In this document: positions 26,910-35,173 of the stretch, in pieces
Layout of the letters: every line of letters starts with the position of its first letter
Position numbering within the stretch: position 1 is the stretch's first letter
Source of the DNA: CAVXTF01 sp963701375
GTDB lineage: Bacteria > Actinomycetota > Acidimicrobiia > Acidimicrobiales > CAVXTF01
Direction of reading: 5' to 3'
NCBI GenBank assembly: GCA_963701375.1
Contig: CAVOZT010000001.1
Span: 186,001 to 250,000 of the forward strand
Length of the DNA stretch: 64,000 bases
Program-made: the position numbers and the translations under genes
Notes under the pieces: generated by a model
Databases searched by the model: none
Told to the model about the DNA's origin: nothing
The model's input: the letters and a program-made list of their open reading frames with translations, nothing else

Positions 26910-27908
26910 GTGACCAAGCGCGGATGGACCCTCTTTTTGGCGCTATCGGTCATTTGGGGCATTCCGTACCTGCTGATCAAGGTCGCCGACGAGGCATTCA
27001 CGCCGGCGAGCCTGGTTTTCTTCCGGACGGCGATCGGCGCGGCCGTGATGATTCCCGTGGCAGCCCATCGACACGAGCTCCAGGCCGTCATGTCGAGATG
27101 GAGAACGCTCCTTCTGTACACGGCCATAGAGATCGCGGTGCCATGGGTCTTGCTCGCTCAGGCCGAGCGCAGGCTCGCAAGCTCGCTTGCAGGCTTGCTG
27201 GTGGCCGCGGTGCCACTGCTCGGGACGGTCCTGGTGCGGATGGCAGGCGAGAGGAACCACCTAGGTGCAAGCGGACTCGCCGGCCTCGGGATAGGGCTCG
27301 GGGGTGTCGCCGTACTCGTCGGCTTCGATGTCCGCGGCGCCAACATCGGTTCGTTCGCCATGATGGCGGTCGTCGTGGTCGGATACGCGATAGGGCCCTT
27401 CATCATTAGCCGGAAGCTGGCGGACGTACCGGGTAACGGTGTCGTGGCGTTGTCCCTCGCTGTTACCGCACTCGTCTATGCGCCGTTCGGTTTGACGGAG
27501 CTGCCCGCACACGTGCCATCTGGTCGAGCGATCGCGTCCATCCTGGCTCTGGGTCTGGTGTGCACCGCCGCGGCCTTCGTGCTCTTCTTCGAGCTCATAG
27601 CGGAGGCCGGACCGGTGAGGGCCACGGTCATCACCTACGTGAACCCGGCGGTTGCCGTACTTCTGGGCGTGATCCTCCTCGGGGAGAGGTTCACTGCTGC
27701 GACCGCAGTCGGGTTCGCGCTCGTCCTCGGCGGGTCGGTCTTGGCGACCCAAAGGGGCAGGCAGTGGCGCCATCGCCCCACGTACACTGACTCCGAAGCC
27801 CGTCCACCCTCGGCGGTCGTATCAGACCGGCTCGTGGAGGGTTCTGTCACTGTCGATCCAAGCTCGACGCCCGCCGGAGGCGGGACGCCAGGAGGTGCCG
27901 CAGGATGA
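26910..27908 (+). CDS. EamA/DMT-family transporter
   Basis: 332 residues with ten hydrophobic segments in two EamA repeats. The first begins WTLFLALSVIWGIPYLLIKVA (the conserved W-G-x-x-x helix), the second near SFAMMAVVVVGYAIGPF. The TYVNPAVAVLLGVILLGERF motif in repeat two is diagnostic of drug/metabolite exporters. The C-terminal 50 residues are hydrophilic. It overlaps the ferredoxin gene by ATGA, so the two may be co-expressed, though no functional link is obvious. Start GTG 26910. Confidence 0.88.
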   Translation: MTKRGWTLFLALSVIWGIPYLLIKVADEAFTPASLVFFRTAIGAAVMIPVAAHRHELQAVMSRWRTLLLYTAIEIAVPWVLLAQAERRLASSLAGLLVAAVPLLGTVLVRMAGERNHLGASGLAGLGIGLGGVAVLVGFDVRGANIGSFAMMAVVVVGYAIGPFIISRKLADVPGNGVVALSLAVTALVYAPFGLTELPAHVPSGRAIASILALGLVCTAAAFVLFFELIAEAGPVRATVITYVNPAVAVLLGVILLGERFTAATAVGFALVLGGSVLATQRGRQWRHRPTYTDSEARPPSAVVSDRLVEGSVTVDPSSTPAGGGTPGGAAG

Positions 27909-28099
27909 AGGTTGTCGTCGACTACGACGTGTGCGCGTCCAATGCTGTCTGCATGGGAATCGTGCCTGAGGTCTTCGAGGTGCGCGACGACGGATACCTG
28001 TACGTGCTCGACGAGCACCCTGCCGCCGAGTTCCAAGACCGCGTGCGGCAGGCGGCAAACAACTGCCCGACTGGTGCCATCACTCTCGAGGACGAGTAG
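27905..28099 (+). CDS. Ferredoxin ([3Fe-4S] type)
   Basis: A 64-residue ferredoxin. Cys residues are in DVCASNAVC (C-x5-C, residues 10 and 16) and NNCPTGAI near 54, the three-Cys pattern of [3Fe-4S] ferredoxins that feed cytochromes P450 in actinobacteria; the position of the missing ligand is occupied by a non-Cys residue. Acidic overall. ATGA overlap with the EamA gene and two bases from gltX. No P450 gene is present in this window, so the partner must be elsewhere. Confidence 0.9.
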   Translation: MKVVVDYDVCASNAVCMGIVPEVFEVRDDGYLYVLDEHPAAEFQDRVRQAANNCPTGAITLEDE

Positions 28100-28101
28100 G
28101 C

Positions 28102-29601
28102 GTGGGAGCAGCGTCGGGCGCTGCCGACCGAGTTCGGGTTCGTTTTGCACCATCGCCGACGGGCTTCCTGCACGTGGGAAGCGCCAGGACGGCTCTGTTT
28201 AATTGGCTCTTTGCACGCCATCACGGGGGGACGTATCTGCTTCGGATAGAGGACACCGACGACGAGCGCAACCGCAAGGATTGGGCCGACGGGATTCTCA
28301 CCGCCCTCGACTGGCTCGGTATCCCCCCCGACGAGGCTCCCGTTTACCAGTCCAGCCGGTCGGCGGATCACCGAGCGGCGATAGACAGGCTTTGGGAAGC
28401 AGGCTACCTGTACGCATGCGACTGCACTCGTGAGGAGGTAGTTGCTCGCACCAAAGGTAACGCCACGCCGGGATACGACGGTCACTGCCGCGACAGGTCG
28501 GTGGAGCGTTCAGGGAACGCTCTCAGGTTCAGGGTCCCCGACGAGGGGACCGTGGTCGTCCATGACGTAATTCGTGGCGACGTGGAGTTCCCTCTTGCGG
28601 CAATCGAGGATTTCGTGGTGGTGAAATCGAACGGCGGTCCGCTCTTCGTGCTCGCGAACGTCGTGGACGACAGGAGCATGGCGATCACCCACGTGATCCG
28701 CGGGGAAGACCTCCTTCCATCAGCTCCGAAGGCGCTCCTTTTGTGGCGGGCTCTTGACGAGATCGAAGGCGGAGAGAATCTTTCGGCGGTCCCGCTGCCG
28801 GCGTACGCCCACTTGCCCATGCTCGTGAACGAGCGGAGGGAGAAGATCTCCAAGAGGCGAGACGACGTGGCCGTCGAGTCCTACCGCGCCCAGGGCTTCC
28901 TACCGGCGGCATTCGCCAACTATCTCGCTCTGCTCGGATGGGGACACCCGGATGGAATCGAAATCTTCAACATCGCGGACGCCGTCGCGGAGTTCGCGTT
29001 GGAAGACGTTCATCATGCGCCCGCATTCTTCGATTTGGCCAAGCTCCGTCATGTGAATGCGGAGCACCTGAGAGCATTACCGCTGGAGCTGTTCGTCGAA
29101 GCGGCGATTCCCTGGCTGATCGCCGAGGCGGAGGCACTTGAGACGCCCAACCTCGAGGCCGTCGCATCCAACCGACAGCCTTTTCCGGTCGAACACTTCG
29201 ATCCGAATGTGTTCCGGCGCATCGCGCCTCACGTGCAGCAGAGGGTCTCGACTTTGTCGGAGGTTCCTGAAATGGTGGAGTTCTTGTTCTTCGAGCATCC
29301 GATCATCGACAAGGACGCGTGGGACGCGGTTGCGGCAGACGACGAGTCGAGGGCGATACTCGATTCGGCGATCGCTGCGTACGAAACCTGTGAATTCGAT
29401 CCCGACGAGCTCCACAAGGTGACCGGCGAAGTGGCGGCATCGGTCGGACGAAAACTGGCGAAGGCGCAAGCGCCGATCCGGGTTGCAATCACCGGTAAGC
29501 GCGTTGGTCCGCCCCTCTTCGAGTCGATGGCGATTCTCGGTCGGGACAAGGTCCTGGAGCGCCTGCGAAGCGCCCGGGCACGATTGGGCTCGGCCGCCTG
29601 A
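28102..29601 (+). CDS. gltX: Glutamyl-tRNA synthetase
   Basis: 499 residues, class I aminoacyl-tRNA synthetase. The HIGH signature is present as FAPSPTGFLHVGSARTAL (residues 15-32), the KMSKS loop as KISKRRDD near residue 248, followed by LLGWGHPDG. The length matches bacterial GluRS. It starts at GTG 28102, two bases after the ferredoxin stop. Its two potential substrates, tRNA-Gln(CUG) and tRNA-Glu(CUC), follow 0.8 and 1.2 kb downstream; in bacteria lacking GlnRS this enzyme also mischarges tRNA-Gln before amidation by GatCAB, which is likely here but cannot be shown from the window. Confidence 0.95.
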   Translation: MGAASGAADRVRVRFAPSPTGFLHVGSARTALFNWLFARHHGGTYLLRIEDTDDERNRKDWADGILTALDWLGIPPDEAPVYQSSRSADHRAAIDRLWEAGYLYACDCTREEVVARTKGNATPGYDGHCRDRSVERSGNALRFRVPDEGTVVVHDVIRGDVEFPLAAIEDFVVVKSNGGPLFVLANVVDDRSMAITHVIRGEDLLPSAPKALLLWRALDEIEGGENLSAVPLPAYAHLPMLVNERREKISKRRDDVAVESYRAQGFLPAAFANYLALLGWGHPDGIEIFNIADAVAEFALEDVHHAPAFFDLAKLRHVNAEHLRALPLELFVEAAIPWLIAEAEALETPNLEAVASNRQPFPVEHFDPNVFRRIAPHVQQRVSTLSEVPEMVEFLFFEHPIIDKDAWDAVAADDESRAILDSAIAAYETCEFDPDELHKVTGEVAASVGRKLAKAQAPIRVAITGKRVGPPLFESMAILGRDKVLERLRSARARLGSAA

Positions 29602-29641
29602 AGCGCTTCTACGCATTTCGTATAGAAGAGTTGGTAGCGGC

Positions 29642-30301
29642 ATGGCAGCTCCTGTGGCCGCGATAGCGGGTTTCCTGGTTCTTCGCAAGATTCTTCGGAT
29701 CGTGATCAAGATCCTCCTGATCCTCGTTGTCCTCCTCGTTCTTTACTTCGTGATCACATTCGTGCAGGTCTGGTTGACGAGCCGATTGTCCGAGCCAGAG
29801 CAGAGCCAGGTGATCGTCATCATGGGAGCGGCTCAGTACAACGGGGTGCCGTCACCGGACCTGTTGGCCAGACTGAAGGATGCCGACACCCTGTACCAAA
29901 GGCACCTGGCACCGTTCATCCTCGCGACCGGCGGGAAGGAGCCCGGTGACAATTTCACCGAGTCTCAGACCGAAGCCAAATGGTTGGTGCAAAACGGCGT
30001 GCCCAATAGCGCGGTGTGGCAGGTGGACGGCCGGACCACCTGGCAGAGCCTTTCTCTCGCCGCGACGAAGTTGAAAGACAAGGGCCTGCAGCACGTCCTG
30101 ATCGTGACCGACGGTTTCCACGAGGATCGTTGCCTGGCCATAGCGTCAGGCTTCGGGTTGCAAGCGAAGCCCGTGCCAACGACGAACTCGCCCATCAAGG
30201 GTTGGTCGACGTTTCCCTACTTCATGAAAGAGACCGCTGCGGTAGCGATCGGGCGCGTGATCGGCTACTCCCATTTGGAGTGGCTGCACGCGGTCGGTTG
30301 A
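29642..30301 (+). CDS. YdcF-like DUF218 membrane protein
   Basis: 219 residues: one strong N-terminal transmembrane helix (residues 17-42, VIKILLILVVLLVLYFVITF) and an extracytoplasmic DUF218 domain. Family motifs are IVIMGAAQYNG near 57, ILATGGK near 97, the Glu in ESQTEAKWLV, STTW-like RTTWQSL, and LIVTDGFHEDR near 155. Related proteins (SanA, YdcF, ElyC) affect envelope permeability or peptidoglycan precursors. ATG 29642 is the first start that gives the short N-tail. Same strand as gltX with a 40-base gap. Confidence 0.85.
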   Translation: MAAPVAAIAGFLVLRKILRIVIKILLILVVLLVLYFVITFVQVWLTSRLSEPEQSQVIVIMGAAQYNGVPSPDLLARLKDADTLYQRHLAPFILATGGKEPGDNFTESQTEAKWLVQNGVPNSAVWQVDGRTTWQSLSLAATKLKDKGLQHVLIVTDGFHEDRCLAIASGFGLQAKPVPTTNSPIKGWSTFPYFMKETAAVAIGRVIGYSHLEWLHAVG

Positions 30302-30371
30302 GCGAAGGCTCACTGCTCTATATCGGACAGGTGCGGCCTCCCTGAGATCCGCTAGCCTCAGACTCGCCCAT

Positions 30372-30443
30372 TCGGGGGTGGTGTAATCGGCAACACGGCA
30401 GGTTCTGGCCCTGTTATTGGGGGTTCGAGTCCTCCCCCCCGAG
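30372..30443 (+). tRNA. tRNA-Gln (anticodon CTG)
   Basis: The full cloverleaf folds by hand: 7-bp acceptor stem TCGGGGG/CCCCCGA, D arm GTGT/ACAC, anticodon stem GCAGG/CCTGT with loop TTCTGGC (anticodon CTG), T arm GGGGG/CCTCC with TTCGAGT loop, discriminator G. The CCA end is not fully encoded (GCA follows). Confidence 0.95.
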
Positions 30444-30813
30444 CAAATCCCGACAGGCAAAGTCCTAGGTAGGCCGCCCCGAAGACGGGCGCAGGTGCAC
30501 CACGTGCTGGCGGAGCTATCCGCTGAGATCCGAAGAGCTGGGTATCTGCTTCGTGGCGATTTACCGCCAATCAAGTAGGGCCAATCCCGCATCGACGGGT
30601 TCAGCGTGATACGGCAGAGCGCCGATGCTTGGACCATGGTTCGCCACCACGGGTGAAGCTGTTCCCTGCGGAGTGGCTCTGGCCCACTGGAGGGGAGGCC
30701 GATTGGCCCTCGGTCGTCTTCTCCTCCAGTGATGACCTAGACATCTTGCTCCCTGCTTCGCCACCGGCCGTCGCTCGAGACCGGTCCGGTATCATCGGCG
30801 GTCGCTGATACTC
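30444..30813. other. Intergenic region between two tRNA genes; nothing identified
   Basis: 370 bases between tRNA-Gln and tRNA-Glu. The open frames here are short, on the minus strand, and antisense to the tRNAs or without ribosome sites or recognisable domains. I see no convincing gene, promoter or hairpin. Confidence 0.5.
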
Positions 30814-30886
30814 GGCCCCATCGTCTAGCGGCCTAGGACACCACCCTCTCAAGGTGGAGACACGGGTTCGAACCCCGTTGGGGCTG
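30814..30886 (+). tRNA. tRNA-Glu (anticodon CTC)
   Basis: Cloverleaf: acceptor GGCCCCA/TGGGGCT (first pair G-U), anticodon stem CCACC/GGTGG with loop CTCTCAA (anticodon CTC), T loop TTCGAAC, discriminator G. It lies 1.2 kb downstream of gltX. CCA is not encoded. Confidence 0.94.
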
Positions 30887-31139
30887 CTCCGTGCGGTTGA
30901 CCCCGTTGGGTAGACCGGCTTTATGAGAACCCGACCTGGGTTTCGGCGAGCAGTATGTAGACGCCTCGTCGCCGGTGAGAAGGTGCGCTCGCTGTCTGAG
31001 GAGTGGAGTTGGGGGATCTGCAAATCGCTCACGAACTCGGGAGAAGGCTGACAGCATGCACAGAGGCGTTGGGCCCCGAACATTCCCTCACACGTGCCGC
31101 AAGAGACGAGCTTGTACCGATTCTCCACGCATCGGGGCA

Positions 31140-31628
31140 ATGAAGCCGTGGCCTTGCGGTCAGACGCGCTTGGCGACGGGTACAGCGATTACCGCGATCG
31201 GAGTCCTTCTCCTGGCCGCTTGCTCACAGGGTACGGGACAAGATGCACCCAAGTCTTCGGTTCAGTCTGCCAAGGTCGTCGTCGTCAGGGATTCGACAAC
31301 CGGAATTGTCACGATCGAGGTGGGCGACACCCTCGAGGTGGAATTGACGAGCAGTGCACATAACCCGAATGGAGCGGTCGTCCCTTGGTCGACGCCAAAG
31401 TCCAGCGACGACGCTCTTCTCGATCCAGAAGGTGCCGTCGTCCCTTCGGGTGTTCCATCCTGTCCCGCCGATACGACTTGCACCTTCTTTATCGCCGCCC
31501 GAGCTGGTTCTGCCACCATCGAGGCTGTCGGGCCGTCGGGAATCATTTGTACGAGCTCGGGCACAAATTGCGTGGGGGTTACGGCGGCAATGAGGAGATA
31601 CAGCATCACTGTCCTGCCGTCTCGCTAG
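31140..31628 (+). CDS. Putative lipoprotein of unknown function
   Basis: 162 residues from ATG 31140. A lipoprotein signal (TAITAIGVLLLAAC, lipobox LAAC near residue 28) is followed by a Ser/Gly/Thr linker and a beta-rich domain with four further Cys in two pairs (SCPADTTC, ICTSSGTNC). A motif EVGDTLEVELTSS and the repeat of GAVVP (NGAVVPWS, EGAVVPSG) are visible. The final TAG overlaps the convergent lyase gene's stop within CTAG. No family recognised. Confidence 0.65.
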   Translation: MKPWPCGQTRLATGTAITAIGVLLLAACSQGTGQDAPKSSVQSAKVVVVRDSTTGIVTIEVGDTLEVELTSSAHNPNGAVVPWSTPKSSDDALLDPEGAVVPSGVPSCPADTTCTFFIAARAGSATIEAVGPSGIICTSSGTNCVGVTAAMRRYSITVLPSR

Positions 31629-32425
31629 GTCTCGAATGCGCTATTTGCCAGCTCCCGGCTCAGATATGGAGCATCTTCTTCAAGTGTGCCGGCATCTTGG
31701 AGGTGCTCCGCAGCTCGCACGAGCGCCCCGTAGGCGATCCGGGATAGTGACCCTCCAACCGAGATGCGTCGCACCCCGACGTCGGCGAGTTGAGCCGTCG
31801 AAGGACCGCCGGGCACGAGAAGGACGTTTACAGCCCCTTCAACCTCCACGACGATGCGGGCAATGGCGGAAAGGTCGGTCAGGCCGGGCGCGTAGACAAC
31901 CCGTGCTCCGGCTTGCCGATAGGCCTTGAGCCTGGCGATCGTGTCGTCGAGATCGTCTCGACCTCGCAGATGGTTCTCCGCCCGCGCTGTCAGGATGAGA
32001 CGGCAGCTATCCGCGGCGACGGCAGCGCTCTTTATCCGGGAGACCGCCACCGCCACCTCCTCGATACGATGAGTTCGCGGATTCCAGTCTTCGATCGAAC
32101 ACCCGGCAGCCCCTGCTTCCGCCAACATCTGAACCGTCTCTGCCACGCCGCCGGGTTCGTCCGGAAAACACTGCTCGGAGTCGACATTTACCGGAAGCTC
32201 CGTTGCACTGCAGATTGCGCGGACGTGGTCCACGAGCTCCTGCCGACCGGTACTCATGTCGAGTCTTCCCATTGACATTGCAAAGCCCCCGCTTGTTGTC
32301 GCGAGAGCTTCAAATCCAAGCCGCGACAGCAGTCGACAGGATCCAACGTCATAAGGATTCGGCATGATGAACGACCCTCCTGAATGGAGAGCGTGAAATC
32401 GGGATCGGATGAGGTCTTGGTCCAT
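31625..32425 (-). CDS. Isocitrate lyase/PEP mutase-family protein
   Basis: 266 residues of the ICL/PEPM TIM-barrel superfamily. FIMPNPYDVGSCRLL near residue 20, ATTSGGFA (substrate loop), VNVDSEQCF with the Mg-binding Asp, CSIEDWNP near residue 118 and LTARAEN near 155 are all in place. The KKCGH motif of true isocitrate lyase is absent, so it is more like the oxaloacetate decarboxylase or carboxyvinyl-phosphonate-type members. ATG 32425 begins the conserved region; an upstream extension to 32491 is less likely. No operon partner. Confidence 0.85.
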   Translation of the reverse strand: MDQDLIRSRFHALHSGGSFIMPNPYDVGSCRLLSRLGFEALATTSGGFAMSMGRLDMSTGRQELVDHVRAICSATELPVNVDSEQCFPDEPGGVAETVQMLAEAGAAGCSIEDWNPRTHRIEEVAVAVSRIKSAAVAADSCRLILTARAENHLRGRDDLDDTIARLKAYRQAGARVVYAPGLTDLSAIARIVVEVEGAVNVLLVPGGPSTAQLADVGVRRISVGGSLSRIAYGALVRAAEHLQDAGTLEEDAPYLSRELANSAFET

Positions 32426-32554
32426 CCGCCGATCATGAAGGATCCGAACGGGTGAATACAAGCGATTTTCGGACGTCAAGGTAGGTCCCACGGATGCTCG
32501 CGGTACAGCAGTTGAGATGGTACGAGATATCCGCGGTCTGAAACGACCGAGGTG

Positions 32555-32975
32555 TCACTCTGAAGCGGAACGCTCCATGCTCTGCACGTCGAAGAAGATA
32601 GGCAACAAGTACTTGACGTAGAAGGCGTGGACGGTCAGGCCTGGGTATTCGAGGTCGTCGTATCGGACGATCTTGACCCGGTCGTCCTTGTCTGCGTAAC
32701 GCTCGCAGGCCTCGAGCAGGGCGTCAACCTCGTCGCGGGTGTCCTGAAGCAGACCGAGGTGATCGTAACCAGGTGACGACATCGGCTTGTTGCTCTCGGC
32801 CAACAGAATGAAATTGATCCGGATCTGGAATGAGCAAATGACAGTTTTGTCCCACCACTTCGGTGTCGAGCGCCGACCATCCGAAGATCGACCCGTAGAA
32901 GGCGTCAATCTCCTCGCGGAAGTCCTTGGTCAGGCTGCCCACTGGGAATGTCAACTCCATGTGGTTGAACCGCAT
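32555..32975 (-). CDS. Glyoxalase/VOC-family protein (one frameshift)
   Basis: About 139 residues of the vicinal-oxygen-chelate superfamily. RFNHMELTFPVGSLTKDFREEIDAFY is the first beta-alpha module with the metal-ligand His; …DHLGLLQDTRDEVDALLEACERY is the second. The frame breaks near 32815 between CHLLIPDPDQFH and FILLAESNKPMSSPGYDHLG; one extra base accounts for it. GGGAGAAGG lies 3-10 bases before ATG 32975. Family members are isomerases, dioxygenases or resistance proteins; no specific function can be assigned. Confidence 0.78.
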
Positions 32976-33043
32976 CGCCTTCTCCCTTCCGGGGTCCTAT
33001 GAGGACCGTTCGATCTTGGGGGTGGCCGTCAGCCGCCTTGTAT

Positions 33044-33688
33044 TCAGGACCGGCGACTCAATGTGTCGAGACCCTCTCCTTTGAGATCAGCCAACGCACC
33101 TCCGCGGCCCGTCATTGCCAGGATCAGCGAGATCAATGGTCCGGAGACTTCAGGTCCGTCTCCGTTCGTCCATTCGCTGTCGGTGGCCCGAAGCTTCAAG
33201 CCGGCGATCCGACGTTTTGCACCAATCAGGAGATTCGTCCTCTTCCAGCTGTCTGCAAGAGCGACAAGGGCGGCGTCCGGGGATTTGTGCTCGAGGCCCA
33301 GAGGGCGGCGAATGTCCTCACCGTGGACAACGATCTCACCGAGCATTGCCATGACCGGAGCTGGTGGGTGGTTGGTGGTCGACGTCCGTGCGTCGAGGCG
33401 TTTGATCAAAACGTCCGGGCCGAGCGAGCCGAGGCGTCTAGCGGCACGGTCGGTGAAAACGTTGAATCTGAAACCGGCGGAGATCAACTCCTTGTAGAAG
33501 TTCAGAGGGGTCTGCTCGGCTGCTGCGACAACATGACCCACAGTCTCTTGAACTGTCCACCCTTTGCACCACGAAGGGGTGGCCCACTGTTCGGCGGACA
33601 AAGAAGTCAGTGTGCCGACCAACTCCGTCCGTTCTCCGTGGATGTACTTCCAGACCTCCTGGGACTTCACGCCTGATCCTTTTTCCAC
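33044..33688 (-). CDS. Maleylpyruvate isomerase/mycothiol-transferase-family protein (DinB-like)
   Basis: 214 residues. The N-terminal four-helix DinB-like domain has the metal-binding pattern with His in QETVGHVV near residue 50 and GEIVVHGEDIRRPLG near 120; the motif HGEDIRRPLG is characteristic of the actinobacterial mycothiol-dependent maleylpyruvate isomerase family. The C-terminal part is the usual alpha/beta add-on (LRATDSEWTNGDGPEVSGP). It implies mycothiol in this organism, consistent with Actinomycetota. Start GTG 33688; GTG 33670 is possible. Confidence 0.83.
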   Translation of the reverse strand: MEKGSGVKSQEVWKYIHGERTELVGTLTSLSAEQWATPSWCKGWTVQETVGHVVAAAEQTPLNFYKELISAGFRFNVFTDRAARRLGSLGPDVLIKRLDARTSTTNHPPAPVMAMLGEIVVHGEDIRRPLGLEHKSPDAALVALADSWKRTNLLIGAKRRIAGLKLRATDSEWTNGDGPEVSGPLISLILAMTGRGGALADLKGEGLDTLSRRS

Positions 33689-33906
33689 TCGGCCATTGCG
33701 AACGACAATAGCTTTCGGTCAGCCGTCGAACCGGTGTCGGTTGGAGTCGACCCGGCTGGTCGCGTCGGAGGCTTCTGGGGCTGGTAGCAGTGGATCTCGA
33801 GGTGCCGGCACCCGAGTGCGGACCGATCGTGGCGAGTGGCAGGGCCCGACACTCTGCTCGGCCAGGTCAGCTGGCACTGCGACCAGGAACTCGGTTGTCG
33901 CTCTCC

Positions 33907-33935
33907 CTGACACGGACGTCAGGTATTCGGATAAC
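33907..33935 (+). promoter_or_regulatory. Sigma-70-like promoter for leaderless amidohydrolase mRNA
   Basis: CTGACA (33907-33912), 17-base spacer, GATAAC (33930-33935). Only 8 bases separate the -10 from ATG 33944, so transcription would start at or next to the A of the start codon. Confidence 0.55.
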
Positions 33936-33943
33936 CTTGTGGG

Positions 33944-35173
33944 ATGGCACTACCCAAGATCATCAGCGTGGACGACCACGTCGTCGAGCCTCCTCATGTA
34001 TGGCAGACCTGGCTTCCAGAGACGCACAGGGAGCGAGGCCCGCGAGTCGAACGCAAGAAGTGGGGGAGCTTCAAGCATCTCTCCGGGGCGAAGTACGACA
34101 TGAACGAAGACCCCGACGGCGAATGGGGCGACGCGTGGTACTACGACGACGACCTGATTTACGTGCAGAAGAAGTTCGTTGCCATCCCGCAGGCTTCAAC
34201 CACCCTCGACGAGTACGGCAACATTGTGTTCGATCGCACCCAGATGACCATGACGGCAACGACGTTCGACGAGATGCGCAAGGGATGTTGGGACCGTGAG
34301 GAGCGGGTGAAGGACCTTACCCTCAACTACACAGATGGCTCTCTTCCGTTTCCGACCTTTCCCCGGTTCTGTGGCCAGACCTTCCACGAAGGCAAGGACA
34401 AGGAACTGGGGTTGGCCTGTGTCAGGGCTAACAACGACTGGATGGTGGAAGAGTGGTGCGAGCCTTCAGGGGGGGTAAACATTCCCCTTTGCATCATCCC
34501 TTTATGGGATGCCGAGCTTGCTGCCGTCGAGACCAAGCGCAACGCGGAGCGGGGTGTTCGCGCAATCGCATTCAGCGAGATGCCGACACGCCTGAAGCTT
34601 CCAAGCATCAATACCGATTACTGGGATCCGCTCTGGCAGGTTTGTAACGACTACGGGGTCACGGTCTGCATGCACGTCGGATCGAGCAGCTCGAACCCGG
34701 TGGCATCTCCCGACTCGAATGCAGCGGTAGGCGTCGCTCTGGGTTTCAACAACGCTATTGCTTCCCTCGCCGACTGGCTCTTCTCGGGCAATCTGCTGAA
34801 GTTCCCCAAGTTGAAGCTCGCTTACTCAGAAGGCCAGATCGGCTGGATCCCTTACATCCTCGAGCGCGCCGACACGGTCTGGGAGATGCACGACGCCTGG
34901 ACGAACGCCAAGGAGAGGATCCCGGTCCCGCCTTCGACGCAGTACTACGGGCGCATCTTCGGGTGCTTCACCGCAGACCGGCACGGGCTGCGCTCGCTCG
35001 AAGAGGTCGGCGAGGACAACATCTGCTTCGAGACGGACTATCCCCACACTGACACCACCTGGCCACACTCAGAGGCCTATATCGAGAAGCTTTGCGCCGG
35101 TCTCGATGACGACGTCGCATACAAGATCCTGCGAGGCAATGCGATCCGGATGTTGGAGCTGGATCGCGTTTAG
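33944..35173 (+). CDS. Amidohydrolase family protein (ACMSD-like)
   Basis: 409 residues, metal-dependent amidohydrolase-2 fold. The N-terminal VDDHVVEPPHVW stands where D-x-H metal ligands are found. VCMHVGSSS near residue 243 supplies another His, and ETDYPHTDTTWP near 365 the catalytic Asp. In actinobacteria such proteins lie in aromatic and sterol catabolic clusters and catalyse decarboxylation or hydrolysis of cyclic acids. There is no ribosome site before ATG; instead a promoter 8 bases away suggests a leaderless message. The stop overlaps the convergent membrane protein gene (TTAG). Confidence 0.87.
   Translation: MALPKIISVDDHVVEPPHVWQTWLPETHRERGPRVERKKWGSFKHLSGAKYDMNEDPDGEWGDAWYYDDDLIYVQKKFVAIPQASTTLDEYGNIVFDRTQMTMTATTFDEMRKGCWDREERVKDLTLNYTDGSLPFPTFPRFCGQTFHEGKDKELGLACVRANNDWMVEEWCEPSGGVNIPLCIIPLWDAELAAVETKRNAERGVRAIAFSEMPTRLKLPSINTDYWDPLWQVCNDYGVTVCMHVGSSSSNPVASPDSNAAVGVALGFNNAIASLADWLFSGNLLKFPKLKLAYSEGQIGWIPYILERADTVWEMHDAWTNAKERIPVPPSTQYYGRIFGCFTADRHGLRSLEEVGEDNICFETDYPHTDTTWPHSEAYIEKLCAGLDDDVAYKILRGNAIRMLELDRV

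Noticed and set aside
30887..30960. Possible third tRNA fragment after tRNA-Glu (ACCCCGTTGGGTAGACC)
   Set aside because: No acceptor stem or anticodon arm can be formed; probably chance similarity to the T arm.
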